From NCBI RefSeq assembly GCF_015500095.1, contig NZ_CP062983.1, forward strand, positions 4,340,001 to 4,404,000: a DNA stretch of 64,000 nucleotides, in the 5' to 3' direction. Under the pieces are notes generated by a model. It was not told the DNA's origin, ran no database searches, and worked only from the letters and a program-made list of their open reading frames with translations. Shown piece after piece: positions 40,920-49,808 of this stretch (positions are counted from its first letter, which is position 1; every line of letters begins with the position of its first letter). Made by a program: the position numbers and the translations under genes. The DNA is from Phototrophicus methaneseepsis (GTDB lineage: Bacteria; Chloroflexota; Anaerolineae; Aggregatilineales; Phototrophicaceae).

Positions 40920-42212
40920 CTAACCGTCCTCTGTGGGGGTTGGGCTGGCTGTTGCTTCGGCGTCGATGTCTACCTCATCGGCGGGCGTCGCGTCCGCAGT
41001 GATGACAATATCGAGCGTTTCTGGCAGCGGGATAATACTCTCTACGTCGGCTTGCCCTCGCGTCAGGTTAACAGCTGGGCGCACATCGTGCGGCCCCGGC
41101 TGCAAGCCGCTGAGATCCACCACCGCATGAACATCCTCATTAGTCAGGCTATCCAGCAGGATACGCGGCCCATTGATGACGACCGAAATTGTATCCGTCG
41201 ACGACTCAGACGAGAGGCCCTGCCCCAGGCCAAGGAAATCAACCGGGATGCCATCCAGTTGCAAGACGCCCATTTGCGCCTCAATGCCAACGTAGACCGT
41301 CACTGTACGATCATTCGATGGCAGCACAATCACATCATTGCGTAAGTTCAGCGGCACTTCGATCTCGAAGTTACCCGTACGACCTGCCAGGCTGATAGCA
41401 TCCGTAAAGACGGTGTCGCCCAATGCTTCCAGGGCGGTGCTCGTCCCACGGACGAAGATTTCCGTCGGTTCGCTGCGTAGCGTCGTCAGAGTGTAGCCTT
41501 CTTCGCTTGTTTCGAGCTGTAAACTGGGCTGGACTGTCAGCCGTTCCACATCATCACGGCGATACAAATTCACATCGACAGTGGCTGTAGCCGGGTCCAA
41601 CGTCACACCATCAACACGACGGCCATTTTCATCACGCGGGATGAGTGTCACAAGCGTTTCTATCGGCGAACGAGCTTCGCTCAAATCCACTTCGCCATAA
41701 ACATCGACCACGCTGCGAACATCACTGCTGGCGCCGCTAACGGTGACATCAAGCGGGCTAATTTCCGGGTCCTCAGCGGTAATATCGACTGGTGGATCTG
41801 TTGTTTCGATGATAACGGGCTTCTGGCCGGATTCCACCAATTCCAACTCAACAGTAATCTGCGTTGGCCGCGTATCATCCACGCTAACGGCCCGGTTGAC
41901 ATCTGCGCGTAAGGGAACGGTATAAACCCCAGGTCCCAGGTCCATCAAATCAGCCCGAATGACAATATCCTCACGACGCAGCCGATTCATCACGGATTCC
42001 TGCGCGGTGATGATGATACTGGCATCCGTAGAGGGTGTATTCGTAATCACAAGGCCATCTGCTCTGTCGATGATGACCGGAATCGCCGTAAAGGTACGTG
42101 TGACGAAAGGATCAGCCTGTAACGTCGCCACATACCAGACGAAAAACGCCAATACCAGCGCGCCTGCAAACCAGGTCACGTTCTCTGTAAACTTGCGCTG
42201 CCAATTTTTCAT
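40920..42212 (-). CDS. cdaR: YbbR-domain protein, CdaR-like regulator of c-di-AMP synthesis
   Basis: The 430-residue protein begins with a membrane helix (VTWFAGALVLAFFVWYVATL) followed by repeated YbbR domains. Each has beta strands with motifs such as ITAQESVMNRLRREDI, VTVSGASSDVRSV, IFVRGTSTALEAL and VVINGPRILLDSL, so about four units. CdaR binds CdaA and tunes its activity from outside the membrane. The gene begins one base after the cdaA stop. The last 20 residues are an acidic, Thr-Pro-rich tail. Confidence 0.88.
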   Translation of the reverse strand: MKNWQRKFTENVTWFAGALVLAFFVWYVATLQADPFVTRTFTAIPVIIDRADGLVITNTPSTDASIIITAQESVMNRLRREDIVIRADLMDLGPGVYTVPLRADVNRAVSVDDTRPTQITVELELVESGQKPVIIETTDPPVDITAEDPEISPLDVTVSGASSDVRSVVDVYGEVDLSEARSPIETLVTLIPRDENGRRVDGVTLDPATATVDVNLYRRDDVERLTVQPSLQLETSEEGYTLTTLRSEPTEIFVRGTSTALEALGDTVFTDAISLAGRTGNFEIEVPLNLRNDVIVLPSNDRTVTVYVGIEAQMGVLQLDGIPVDFLGLGQGLSSESSTDTISVVINGPRILLDSLTNEDVHAVVDLSGLQPGPHDVRPAVNLTRGQADVESIIPLPETLDIVITADATPADEVDIDAEATASPTPTEDG

Positions 42213-42213
42213 A

Positions 42214-43074
42214 CTAGGTACGGCTTTCCTGTAGCTGCTGGGAAAGGGATGCCCAACGTTCTGCTAACCAGCCGCGCAACGTGGTGCGCTGTGGCTCGTT
42301 GCTCCCATAGAGCGCACCCAGCACCGTCCGCAAACGTTCAGGGTCCAGGCGGGGGATCATACGACCATTATTCATAATGGCGATGCGGCCCGTCTCTTCT
42401 GAGACAACGACACAAACTGCATCGCTAGATTCCGACATACCTAATGCCGCACGATGCCGCATCCCCATCTTAGGATGGGGCAGATTACGACTGGCCGTCA
42501 GGGGCAGCACAGCCGCCGCAGAAGCAATACGACCATCATAGCCAACAATCACAGCACCATCGTGCAGCTCCGTCTTAGGCCAGAAGATCGTCAGCAGCAA
42601 ATCCGCTTTAACCTTACTATCAATCTGGGTCCCTGTGCGGATGTAATCATCTAATTGAGTGTTCTTTTGCAGGACGATGAGCGCGCCATGCCGCCGTTCA
42701 GAAAGCTTTTCGGAAGCGCGGACGATCTCCGCGATAATTTCATCTCGCCCACTTACCGGCGATGATCGTCGTAATAACCGGCTGCCCCGCCCTAATTGTT
42801 CCAGGCCACGACGCAACTCCGGCTGGAAGATCACCGGAATGGCAACAGCAAAGACAGCCAGGCCGTTGGTCAACAACCATGTTAAAGCTTGTAGCTGGAA
42901 GATGCCTGCAACAAGAATCAAGACGATGACCACTGTCATGACACCGCGCAGTAGTACGACCGCCTGCGTCCCTCTGAACAGGAAGCTAGCACCGTAAAAC
43001 AGCAGCGTAACAAAGAAAATGTCAAGCAGATCAGTTGGGGTGAGTGTGTTGATAATGGCGATTAATTGATCCAA
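42214..43074 (-). CDS. cdaA: Diadenylate cyclase CdaA
   Basis: The 286-residue protein has three N-terminal membrane helices (about 10-85) and a DisA_N-type cyclase domain. The catalytic motifs are ELHDGAVIVGYDGRI (DGA) near residue 173 and MGMRHRAALGMSE (RHR) near 205. It condenses two ATP into c-di-AMP, which governs potassium and osmotic balance. The gene is followed directly by cdaR, the standard arrangement. The C-terminal tail of about 30 residues is helical and charged. No glmM follows, unlike the Bacillus cluster. Confidence 0.95.
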   Translation of the reverse strand: MDQLIAIINTLTPTDLLDIFFVTLLFYGASFLFRGTQAVVLLRGVMTVVIVLILVAGIFQLQALTWLLTNGLAVFAVAIPVIFQPELRRGLEQLGRGSRLLRRSSPVSGRDEIIAEIVRASEKLSERRHGALIVLQKNTQLDDYIRTGTQIDSKVKADLLLTIFWPKTELHDGAVIVGYDGRIASAAAVLPLTASRNLPHPKMGMRHRAALGMSESSDAVCVVVSEETGRIAIMNNGRMIPRLDPERLRTVLGALYGSNEPQRTTLRGWLAERWASLSQQLQESRT

Positions 43075-43154
43075 CGCGGTTTACCAATAATTTCAAATGA
43101 TTGACAGAGCAGACATCACATACGTTCTTGTTACATGTCTACCCAGTATAACCC

Positions 43155-43180
43155 AAATCAGCCTCAAAAGAGGCTGATTT
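43155..43180 (-). terminator. Terminator after the TPR gene
   Basis: AAATCAGCCTC and GAGGCTGATTT form a perfect 11-base stem with a four-base loop, 41 bases past the TPR gene stop and before cdaA. A modest T-tract follows in the minus direction. Confidence 0.75.
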
Positions 43181-43220
43181 CATCATGAGATTTCATTTCA
43201 AAGGTAAACCGTTGAGTTCG

Positions 43221-45611
43221 CTAACCGTTGAGCTGGGATAAAAGGCGCTTATAGTCCTCAATACGATCTGGCTTGAGGCCAATAATCTGCCGGATCGTCT
43301 TGGCAGCGTCGCGCGTCAGCCCAGCATCAAGCTGTAGCTCACCCAGGGCATCAAGCTGTTCAATAGCTTTCTGGTTTTGGCCCACTCTGCGGTAGATAGA
43401 CGCCAGACGCGCACGCAAAGCTGTATCCTGCCCATTGCTGCGCACTAGCCCTTCCAGCAGGGTAGTGATTTCTTTGATCTTACGCTGGCGTGCATACACG
43501 CTCAGGAGGATATCCAGCCGCTTTACAGCTTCCACATTGTTACCTTGTGCGTAGTAAATATCGATGATCGAGCGCAGGGCCTTTTCATTCTGTGGCTGGA
43601 TTTCCAGGATTTCTTCATAGACGCGCTGAGCCTGACGTGTGTTCAGGCGCATCTGGCTGATGTCAGCGATATATTGCTTGATCTGGACCAAGCGCTCAAC
43701 CGGAGCTTCAATGCGCCGCGCAAGGCGTTCACTGGCGACATAAGTCTGGTTCGCCCGGTCAAAGTCACCCAATTGCTGGTACGTCTCTGCCAGTGCAATG
43801 TACTGGTCGAGTGCTTCGTTCGAGCGGCCCTGGCTTTCCAGCAGCTCAATGAGGTTCATACGCACATCCACATCGAGCGGGGCCATTTCCAGGACCATGC
43901 CCAGGATTGATGCTGCACGATCATGCTCTTCTCGGACGAGATAAGCACGAGCAACCGTGTTGTACTTATTGATGGCCTGCCGAATGCGGCCTTCTTTCAT
44001 CATGACTTCTGCCATGCGCACATGCACAGGCAAGTAGAAAGGCGATTTTTCAATGGTCGCCTGGGCTTCGTCAATTGCCAGGGTATACAAGCCCTGCCGG
44101 ATATAACGGTCAATTGTCGAGACAGCTTCAGCAAGGCGATGCCCGCCCTTAGCAACCAGAATATCGACCATGCCTTCTGTGCCTTCATCACGCAGGGTCT
44201 CATCCAGGTGCCGCCGTGTATCGACAACACGCTGCTTCCAATCCGTGCCCGTGAGCAAGCTCAACAGTCGTTCATTGACGATGGAGAGCGCCTCTGTAGA
44301 ACGTCCCTTAAGCGTGTTATTCAAGCTATCATAGACGTTGGTCAGGTCTTTAACCTCAGCCGTACCGACCGCCAAGGCCGTGTCAACTGTGCGCAAGCTT
44401 TCAATCAGGTAACGTGCCGCCTGCTGATGGTTCCCCAGGGAGTAATGCGCCTTGCCCATACCATGCAGCGCACCTGCCTTCAGCCTAGACGTCGCGACGG
44501 CTTCACCCAGGTGATGGAGGGCATTCTTAGCATCATCCATCAACGTATATAGGCCACCAAGATTCATCTGGAGTGCTGGATGGTCCAACCCTTCAGATAA
44601 AGCTTCTTCATAGGCCTCAATGGCCTGTGGGTTCTCACCCTGGCGCTGGCGTTCCATCGCTTGCAATGCCGGCCCTACAAAGCCGGAAAGCCCGCTCTCG
44701 ACGACATAATCGGCCAGCATTTTCAGCGCCTCGTCAAGTGCCTCGCCAAGAGGGCCTAACGGATTGGCGTGCGAAATATCTTCCTCATCTTCGAAGTCGA
44801 GCGTGAGATCGGAGAGATTGCCTGTGTCATTGATGATCTGTGGTGCCTGCCGCTGGGTAATCTCGTCTGGTAAAATGACTTCACTGCCAGAACGCAATGC
44901 ACGCAATGTATTCAGCGCCTGTGAATTGTTGCGATCCAGCCGCAAGGCGCGTTCAACTGCACGAATCGCCTTATCTGTATCGCTGAGGCGTTGAAAGTTA
45001 AAAGCTAACGTCAGATACTCGCGCATCGCACGCTTTTTATCGCCAATGCGCTCATAAGCTTGTGCAAGGCGTGCATGCACACTTACGAGGCCAGGCGTCA
45101 ACTGCGTCGCACGTTCCCAATTCGCAATGGCTTTATCGAGGTCGCGCAGTCCTAAGTAGACTTCAGAGACCTTGACGTACTGCTGAGCAGCCTCTCGGAG
45201 CTGCCCCATACGTTCAAGCACATCCGCACTACGTTCCAGAGGGAGCGGGTCATCCGGCGCAAGCTGATGCGCGCGTTTGTAGACCTTTAGCGCCTGAGGT
45301 AGCTGCCCATTACTCAGTAAAGCCAGCCCCAGGTTGATGTGCCCATCCGGGTTATCTGGCTGCTCCTGAACAGCATGGGTAAACGCATCAATCGCCATCG
45401 GCCAATTCTGGTCCCAGGCGGCGTTATTACCCTCATCCATGTAATACATGAAGCGATCATCCGACGGAGAGGCTTCTTCCTCAGACGAATCATCGTCATA
45501 ATCCCCAAACAGATCATCCATTGATTCCGCAAAGGTCTCATCATCCATCATTGCGCCCTCAGCCAACGAGTCATCTGTTGTCGGGTTATCTGGTGTGGGG
45601 TTATCTGCCAT
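43221..45611 (-). CDS. Large TPR-repeat protein
   Basis: The 796-residue protein has an acidic N-terminal ~50 residues and then many tetratricopeptide repeats. Clear units include NPDGHINLGLALLSNGQLPQ near 90, ARLAQAYERIGDKKRAMREY near 185, HVRMAEVMMKEGRIRQAI near 530 and ARLASIYRRVGQNQKAIEQL near 755. TPR arrays bind other proteins. A more helical and less regular part lies at about 270-480. No signal or membrane segment is present, so it is cytoplasmic. It stands alone with its own terminator. Its partner is not evident. Confidence 0.85.
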   Translation of the reverse strand: MADNPTPDNPTTDDSLAEGAMMDDETFAESMDDLFGDYDDDSSEEEASPSDDRFMYYMDEGNNAAWDQNWPMAIDAFTHAVQEQPDNPDGHINLGLALLSNGQLPQALKVYKRAHQLAPDDPLPLERSADVLERMGQLREAAQQYVKVSEVYLGLRDLDKAIANWERATQLTPGLVSVHARLAQAYERIGDKKRAMREYLTLAFNFQRLSDTDKAIRAVERALRLDRNNSQALNTLRALRSGSEVILPDEITQRQAPQIINDTGNLSDLTLDFEDEEDISHANPLGPLGEALDEALKMLADYVVESGLSGFVGPALQAMERQRQGENPQAIEAYEEALSEGLDHPALQMNLGGLYTLMDDAKNALHHLGEAVATSRLKAGALHGMGKAHYSLGNHQQAARYLIESLRTVDTALAVGTAEVKDLTNVYDSLNNTLKGRSTEALSIVNERLLSLLTGTDWKQRVVDTRRHLDETLRDEGTEGMVDILVAKGGHRLAEAVSTIDRYIRQGLYTLAIDEAQATIEKSPFYLPVHVRMAEVMMKEGRIRQAINKYNTVARAYLVREEHDRAASILGMVLEMAPLDVDVRMNLIELLESQGRSNEALDQYIALAETYQQLGDFDRANQTYVASERLARRIEAPVERLVQIKQYIADISQMRLNTRQAQRVYEEILEIQPQNEKALRSIIDIYYAQGNNVEAVKRLDILLSVYARQRKIKEITTLLEGLVRSNGQDTALRARLASIYRRVGQNQKAIEQLDALGELQLDAGLTRDAAKTIRQIIGLKPDRIEDYKRLLSQLNG

Positions 45612-45769
45612 ACGCTAATCCAACCAGTTTTCAAATGTTTCATGCTTACTTTATGTACATCATAACGGAACGTGGTCGCCTGTACACAAAAATCCGGGCG
45701 TAAAATGCCGGATTCTATAATGAGCTGCGTCAACAACCTACCTGTTTCATTCTAAAATCCCACAAAGTA

Positions 45770-46687
45770 CTATGACAGCAACTTCACCAGGATCGCCTTT
45801 TGGGCATGCAAGCGATTTTCCGCCTGTTGGAAGATCATCGACTGCGGGCCATCCGCCACTTCGTCAGTGATCTCATCACCACGATGAGCGGGCAAACAAT
45901 GCAGAATAATGGCATCGGGGTCCGCCTGGGCCATCAAATCCTTATTGACCTGATAAGGCGCAAACGTTTCGCGACGTTCCGCTGTTTCTTCTTCCTGCCC
46001 CATGCTCACCCAGGTATCCGTATAGACCACATGTGCCCCCCGGACAGCCTGCTCAGCATGTGTCGACCACTCAACATCGACGCCACTACGAGCAGCCAGA
46101 GCAGCACCTTTTTCTCGTACACGTGCCGGTAGTTCATAACCTTCCGGAGTTGCAATCGCGAAATCCAGGCCGAAGTGCGTCGCCGCATAGAGCAGCGATG
46201 TCGCCACGTTATTGCCATCACCGATATAAGCGATCTTCAAGCCATTCAAGCGGCCAAAGCGCTCGTAAATGGTCAAAACATCAGCCATCGCCTGGCAAGG
46301 ATGCGTATCATCGCTAAGACCATTGATAACGGGCACGCTGGCATACTTCGCAAGTTCTGTCACATGCTGATGTTCGAAGACGCGGGCCATAATCCCGTTG
46401 ACGTAGCCTGAAAGCACTCGCGCCACATCCGCGATACTTTCGCGCTTGCCCAGGCCAATTTCCTGCGGGCCGAGCATGATGGCATCGCCACCGAGCTGCT
46501 TCATACCGACTTCGAACGAAACGCGGGTCCGTAAGGATGGCTTCTGGAAGACCATTCCCAGGATCTTATTCTGCAAGACAGGACGATTGCCACCGGATTG
46601 CAATTCAAGTTTAAGATGCACGGCGAGCTTTAATAGGTGTTCCAACTCTGCTGTCGAGACACTCGCCAGATCGAGAAAGTGTTTCAT
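45770..46687 (-). CDS. argF: Ornithine carbamoyltransferase
   Basis: The 305-residue enzyme has the carbamoyl-phosphate site [11 protein letters not shown] near residue 49 (a Leu where STRTR is usual), HPCQ near 128, the ornithine-binding DTWVSMGQE near 224, and HCLPAHRG near 263. It makes citrulline in arginine synthesis and acts in the cytoplasm. Size is typical. It is a single gene here, away from other arg genes. ATG at 46687. A minus-strand TATACT box lies about 60 bases upstream and may be its -10. Confidence 0.95.
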   Translation of the reverse strand: MKHFLDLASVSTAELEHLLKLAVHLKLELQSGGNRPVLQNKILGMVFQKPSLRTRVSFEVGMKQLGGDAIMLGPQEIGLGKRESIADVARVLSGYVNGIMARVFEHQHVTELAKYASVPVINGLSDDTHPCQAMADVLTIYERFGRLNGLKIAYIGDGNNVATSLLYAATHFGLDFAIATPEGYELPARVREKGAALAARSGVDVEWSTHAEQAVRGAHVVYTDTWVSMGQEEETAERRETFAPYQVNKDLMAQADPDAIILHCLPAHRGDEITDEVADGPQSMIFQQAENRLHAQKAILVKLLS

Positions 46688-46935
46688 TGTGTTAGCGTAA
46701 CCTTCTTTGGGGGCAAAGAATCATTAAGGATGCCCTAGACTACGTGAAGTATAGCATAGGGCACTGAGATTGAGAAACAACTGTAACGCCAATGGGCGGC
46801 AGCAGCAACAAGAAAAACCGTTTGCCGCTGCCCCCAGGCCATAAGCCTATGTTTACAAGGACTTTATTCTATCGCAGGCCAACATTCCGCAAATCACCTG
46901 ATTGTAGCCTTCAAGGCATCATTAAGACGTAACGG
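46688..46935. terminator. Region between polA and argF with imperfect hairpin
   Basis: GGGCGGCAGCAGCAA and TTTGCCGCTGCCCCC (about 46795-46838) form a long imperfect hairpin downstream of polA on the minus strand. It probably ends polA transcription, although no clear T-run follows. The rest holds the argF promoter and nothing else that I can see. Confidence 0.4.
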
Positions 46936-49677
46936 CTAAAGGTCGGTCATATCCAGCCAATTGGGGCCACAACTGGCATTGGCTACGACGGGCACATCCA
47001 ACGGATAAGCATTCTGCATCGTCTCAACGACGAGCTTTGTGGTCTCCTCAAGAGCATCTTCTTCGACTTCAAGCACCAGTTCATCATGCACCTGCAAAAT
47101 CATCCGTGCGGGATAATCCCCTTCTTTTAGAGCAGCATGGAGCTTAATCATTGCCAGCTTTAGAATATCCGCCGCCGTGCCCTGGATAGGCATATTTATC
47201 GCCGCGCGTAACTCAGATTGAGCTTGCTGGCCGGAACTACCGGAGCCCAACTGTGGGAAGAAGCGTTTGCGACCGAGCAGCGTTTCTACATAGCCCTTTT
47301 CTCGTGCGGAGCGTTCTACATCTTCCATATAGCGTTTTACACCTGGGAATCGCTCAAAATAGGTGCGGATAAAAGCTTCTGCTTCCGCCAAAGTCAGGTT
47401 GCTATCCCGCGCCAGGCGGAAAGCCCCCATGCCGTACATCAGGCCAAAGTTCACGCGCTTGGCAAAGCTGCGCTGTTCGTAGGTCACATCTTCTGGCTCG
47501 ATGCTGTTCACAGCTGCAGCCGTTGCCCGGTGAATATCCTGCCCTTCGCGGAAGGCTTCTTTAAGCCCCTCATCGCCGCTGACGTGGGCCATGACGCGCA
47601 GTTCAATCTGGCTGTAGTCCACTGCCAGCAAATGCATGCCTTCCGGCGCGATGAAAGACCGCCGCACTTCTCGGCCCAATTCTGTACGAATCGGGATGTT
47701 CTGTAAGTTCGGGTTACTGCTGCTAAAACGCCCGGTCGATGTGCCCGTCTGGTTGTAGTTGGTATGCACACGCCCGGTCTTAGGGTTAATCAGTTGCGGC
47801 AGCGCATCAACATACGTGCCCTTAAGCTTGGTCAGTTCGCGGTATTCAACGATGAGCGGCACAATAGCGTGCGCATCCATCAAGGCTTCCAGCGTCGTGA
47901 TATTTGTAGAATAGCCCTGGCTGGTCTTACGAATGCCATCTGTTGGCAGCTTGAGCTTCTCAAAGAGCACTTCGTTGAGTTGTTTGGGGCTGCTAGGGTT
48001 GAAAGCATCGTTTTCAGCGTATCCACAAATTTGCGTTTGCAGGGCGTCAATTTTTTCTGCGAGGATGCCGCTCATCTCATTTAAAAACGGCGTATCCAAC
48101 AGCGCCCCCGCCTGCTCCATATCCGCAATAACCGGAATTACGGGGATTTCTAAATCGTGGTAGAGCTTTTCTACGCCTAGCTCTTGTAATTGGGGCCGCA
48201 GCAGCTTGGCTGCACGATACGTGACAGTCGCATCTGCAGCCGCATAAGGTGCCGCATCTTCAATGGCGACTTCCGCCATGGTGATCTGTTTTTTGCCCGT
48301 GCCGATGAGTTCTGAGATTTCCGTCATCGTGACACCCAGTTCGCTCAGGGCGAAGCGCTTCAGGCTCAAGTTGTTGCTGATAGGATCGCGCATCCACTCC
48401 GCAATCATGGTGTCAAATTCAATGGGCGACACATCAATACCATACCGTCGCAACATAACCAGATCGTAGGAAGCATTATGGGCGATTTTGGCAATGTTCG
48501 GGTTGGTCAATGCTGGCCGGATGGCATCCAATACGGTTTGCATCGGTAATTGCTGCTGCACTTGTTCTTCAAAGAGCGTACCCGAACCAGGATTCTTATG
48601 CCCAACCGGTACGTAATAGCCAGTCTTGCCATCAACAGCCAAAGCAATCCCCACCAGATCAGCAGACATCTGGTCAACGCTGGTCGTCTCCACATCCCAG
48701 ACGATGGCCGCAGCGGCATCAAGCACAGCGACCATATCCGCGAGTTTCTCCTCTGTATCGACGATCACGGTCGTCATATCGGGAGACGGATCAAACTGCA
48801 CATCTTCGTGCAGGGCACGGAATTCCTGGCGCAACGAATTGAAGTCTAGCTCACTAAACAACGCATCCACCGCCATCGGATCATAGTCATGCGTCATGCA
48901 TGCATCCAGATGAAGCGTGATGTTCAGGTCTGTGATGATAGTCGCCAGCTTCTGGCTGAGATATGCCATATCTTTCTCAGCAATCAGCTTCTTTTGCATG
49001 CTGCCTTTAATATCATCAATATGACCATAAATACCATCGAGCGTATCGTATTCCTGCAATAGTTTGGTCGCTGTTTTCTTGCCGACGCCCTTCACACCAG
49101 GGATATTGTCGCTGCTATCGCCCATCAGCGCTTTGAGGTCGATAAGCTGCGTCGGATGCAAAGCATAAAGCTCTATAAATACATCCACATCGTAGACCTT
49201 ATCCGGTCCTTTGCGCGATGGCAGTTGCACGCGTACATGCGGCGTCAACAACTGTAGAATGTCGCGGTCGCCAGTCACAATATGGACGTCAACGCCCTGG
49301 GCTTCTGCCTGACGGGCAATGGTGCCAATCACGTCATCCGCTTCGCTGTTATCCATCGTCAGCACAGGGATATTGAGCGTTTCGACCACTTGCCGGATGC
49401 GCACCATCTGCGTAGAAAGATCGTCCGGCATTTTCTCACGCGTGCCTTTGTAATCTGGATACCATTCATCACGTGCACTCAGGCCCTCATCAAAGCTTAC
49501 AGCCAGATATTCAGGCCGAATATCGCGCAGAATATCCAATAATTGGCGCGTAAAGCCGAAGACCGCCGCCGTAGGTTCCCCAGCCTGGGTACTCATAGGC
49601 ACCCGCTGCAAAGCGAAGTACTGCCGATAAGCGACTGCATGTCCATCAATCAAATACAAAACGGGCCGTTCTGACAT
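46936..49677 (-). CDS. polA: DNA polymerase I
   Basis: From ATG 49677 the protein has 913 residues. The 5'-3' exonuclease domain comes first (YLIDGHAVAYR, then DNSEADDVIG and LKALMGDSSDNIPG). A 3'-5' exonuclease domain follows (IVWDVETTSVDQ, HNASYDLVMLR, YAAADATVTYRAAK), with the acidic residues kept, so proofreading may be active. The polymerase domain has TGRFSSSNPNLQNIPI, LLAVDYSQIELRVMAH, KRVNFGLMYGMG and LQVHDELVLEV. It repairs DNA and removes RNA primers. The upstream in-frame codons to 49752 lack support. Confidence 0.97.
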   Translation of the reverse strand: MSERPVLYLIDGHAVAYRQYFALQRVPMSTQAGEPTAAVFGFTRQLLDILRDIRPEYLAVSFDEGLSARDEWYPDYKGTREKMPDDLSTQMVRIRQVVETLNIPVLTMDNSEADDVIGTIARQAEAQGVDVHIVTGDRDILQLLTPHVRVQLPSRKGPDKVYDVDVFIELYALHPTQLIDLKALMGDSSDNIPGVKGVGKKTATKLLQEYDTLDGIYGHIDDIKGSMQKKLIAEKDMAYLSQKLATIITDLNITLHLDACMTHDYDPMAVDALFSELDFNSLRQEFRALHEDVQFDPSPDMTTVIVDTEEKLADMVAVLDAAAAIVWDVETTSVDQMSADLVGIALAVDGKTGYYVPVGHKNPGSGTLFEEQVQQQLPMQTVLDAIRPALTNPNIAKIAHNASYDLVMLRRYGIDVSPIEFDTMIAEWMRDPISNNLSLKRFALSELGVTMTEISELIGTGKKQITMAEVAIEDAAPYAAADATVTYRAAKLLRPQLQELGVEKLYHDLEIPVIPVIADMEQAGALLDTPFLNEMSGILAEKIDALQTQICGYAENDAFNPSSPKQLNEVLFEKLKLPTDGIRKTSQGYSTNITTLEALMDAHAIVPLIVEYRELTKLKGTYVDALPQLINPKTGRVHTNYNQTGTSTGRFSSSNPNLQNIPIRTELGREVRRSFIAPEGMHLLAVDYSQIELRVMAHVSGDEGLKEAFREGQDIHRATAAAVNSIEPEDVTYEQRSFAKRVNFGLMYGMGAFRLARDSNLTLAEAEAFIRTYFERFPGVKRYMEDVERSAREKGYVETLLGRKRFFPQLGSGSSGQQAQSELRAAINMPIQGTAADILKLAMIKLHAALKEGDYPARMILQVHDELVLEVEEDALEETTKLVVETMQNAYPLDVPVVANASCGPNWLDMTDL

Positions 49678-49716
49678 AAAGGCACTTTCTATCTCATAAA
49701 TACGAACATATGGGCG

Positions 49717-49722
49717 ATTATA
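49717..49722 (-). promoter_or_regulatory. Candidate -10 box (TATAAT) of polA
   Basis: A perfect TATAAT lies about 40 bases before the polA ATG on the minus strand. No good -35 is found at 17 bases, so recognition may depend on other features. Confidence 0.4.
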
Positions 49723-49727
49723 GCAAG

Positions 49728-49753
49728 AATGACAGGCACTTGCACCTGTCATT
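49728..49753 (-). terminator. Hairpin after the receiver-roadblock gene
   Basis: AATGACAGG and CCTGTCATT pair perfectly around an 8-base loop, 56 bases past the stop at 49809 and just before the polA promoter box. The short TTCTTG tail makes it a weak terminator. Confidence 0.5.
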
Positions 49754-49808
49754 CATAGTTTGTACGTTGTTTCTAGCGAGATTTAAGCTGGCATTGAGGA
49801 GACATACA

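Noticed and set aside
43221-45611. Long plus-strand ORFs within the TPR gene
   Set aside because: They are mirror frames of a repetitive, strongly coding minus-strand gene.
45770-46687. Altered specificity of the OTC enzyme from SLRTR instead of STRTR
   Set aside because: The residue is outside the ornithine-binding loop and is seen in other OTCs; the DTWVSMGQE and HCLPAHRG motifs are standard.
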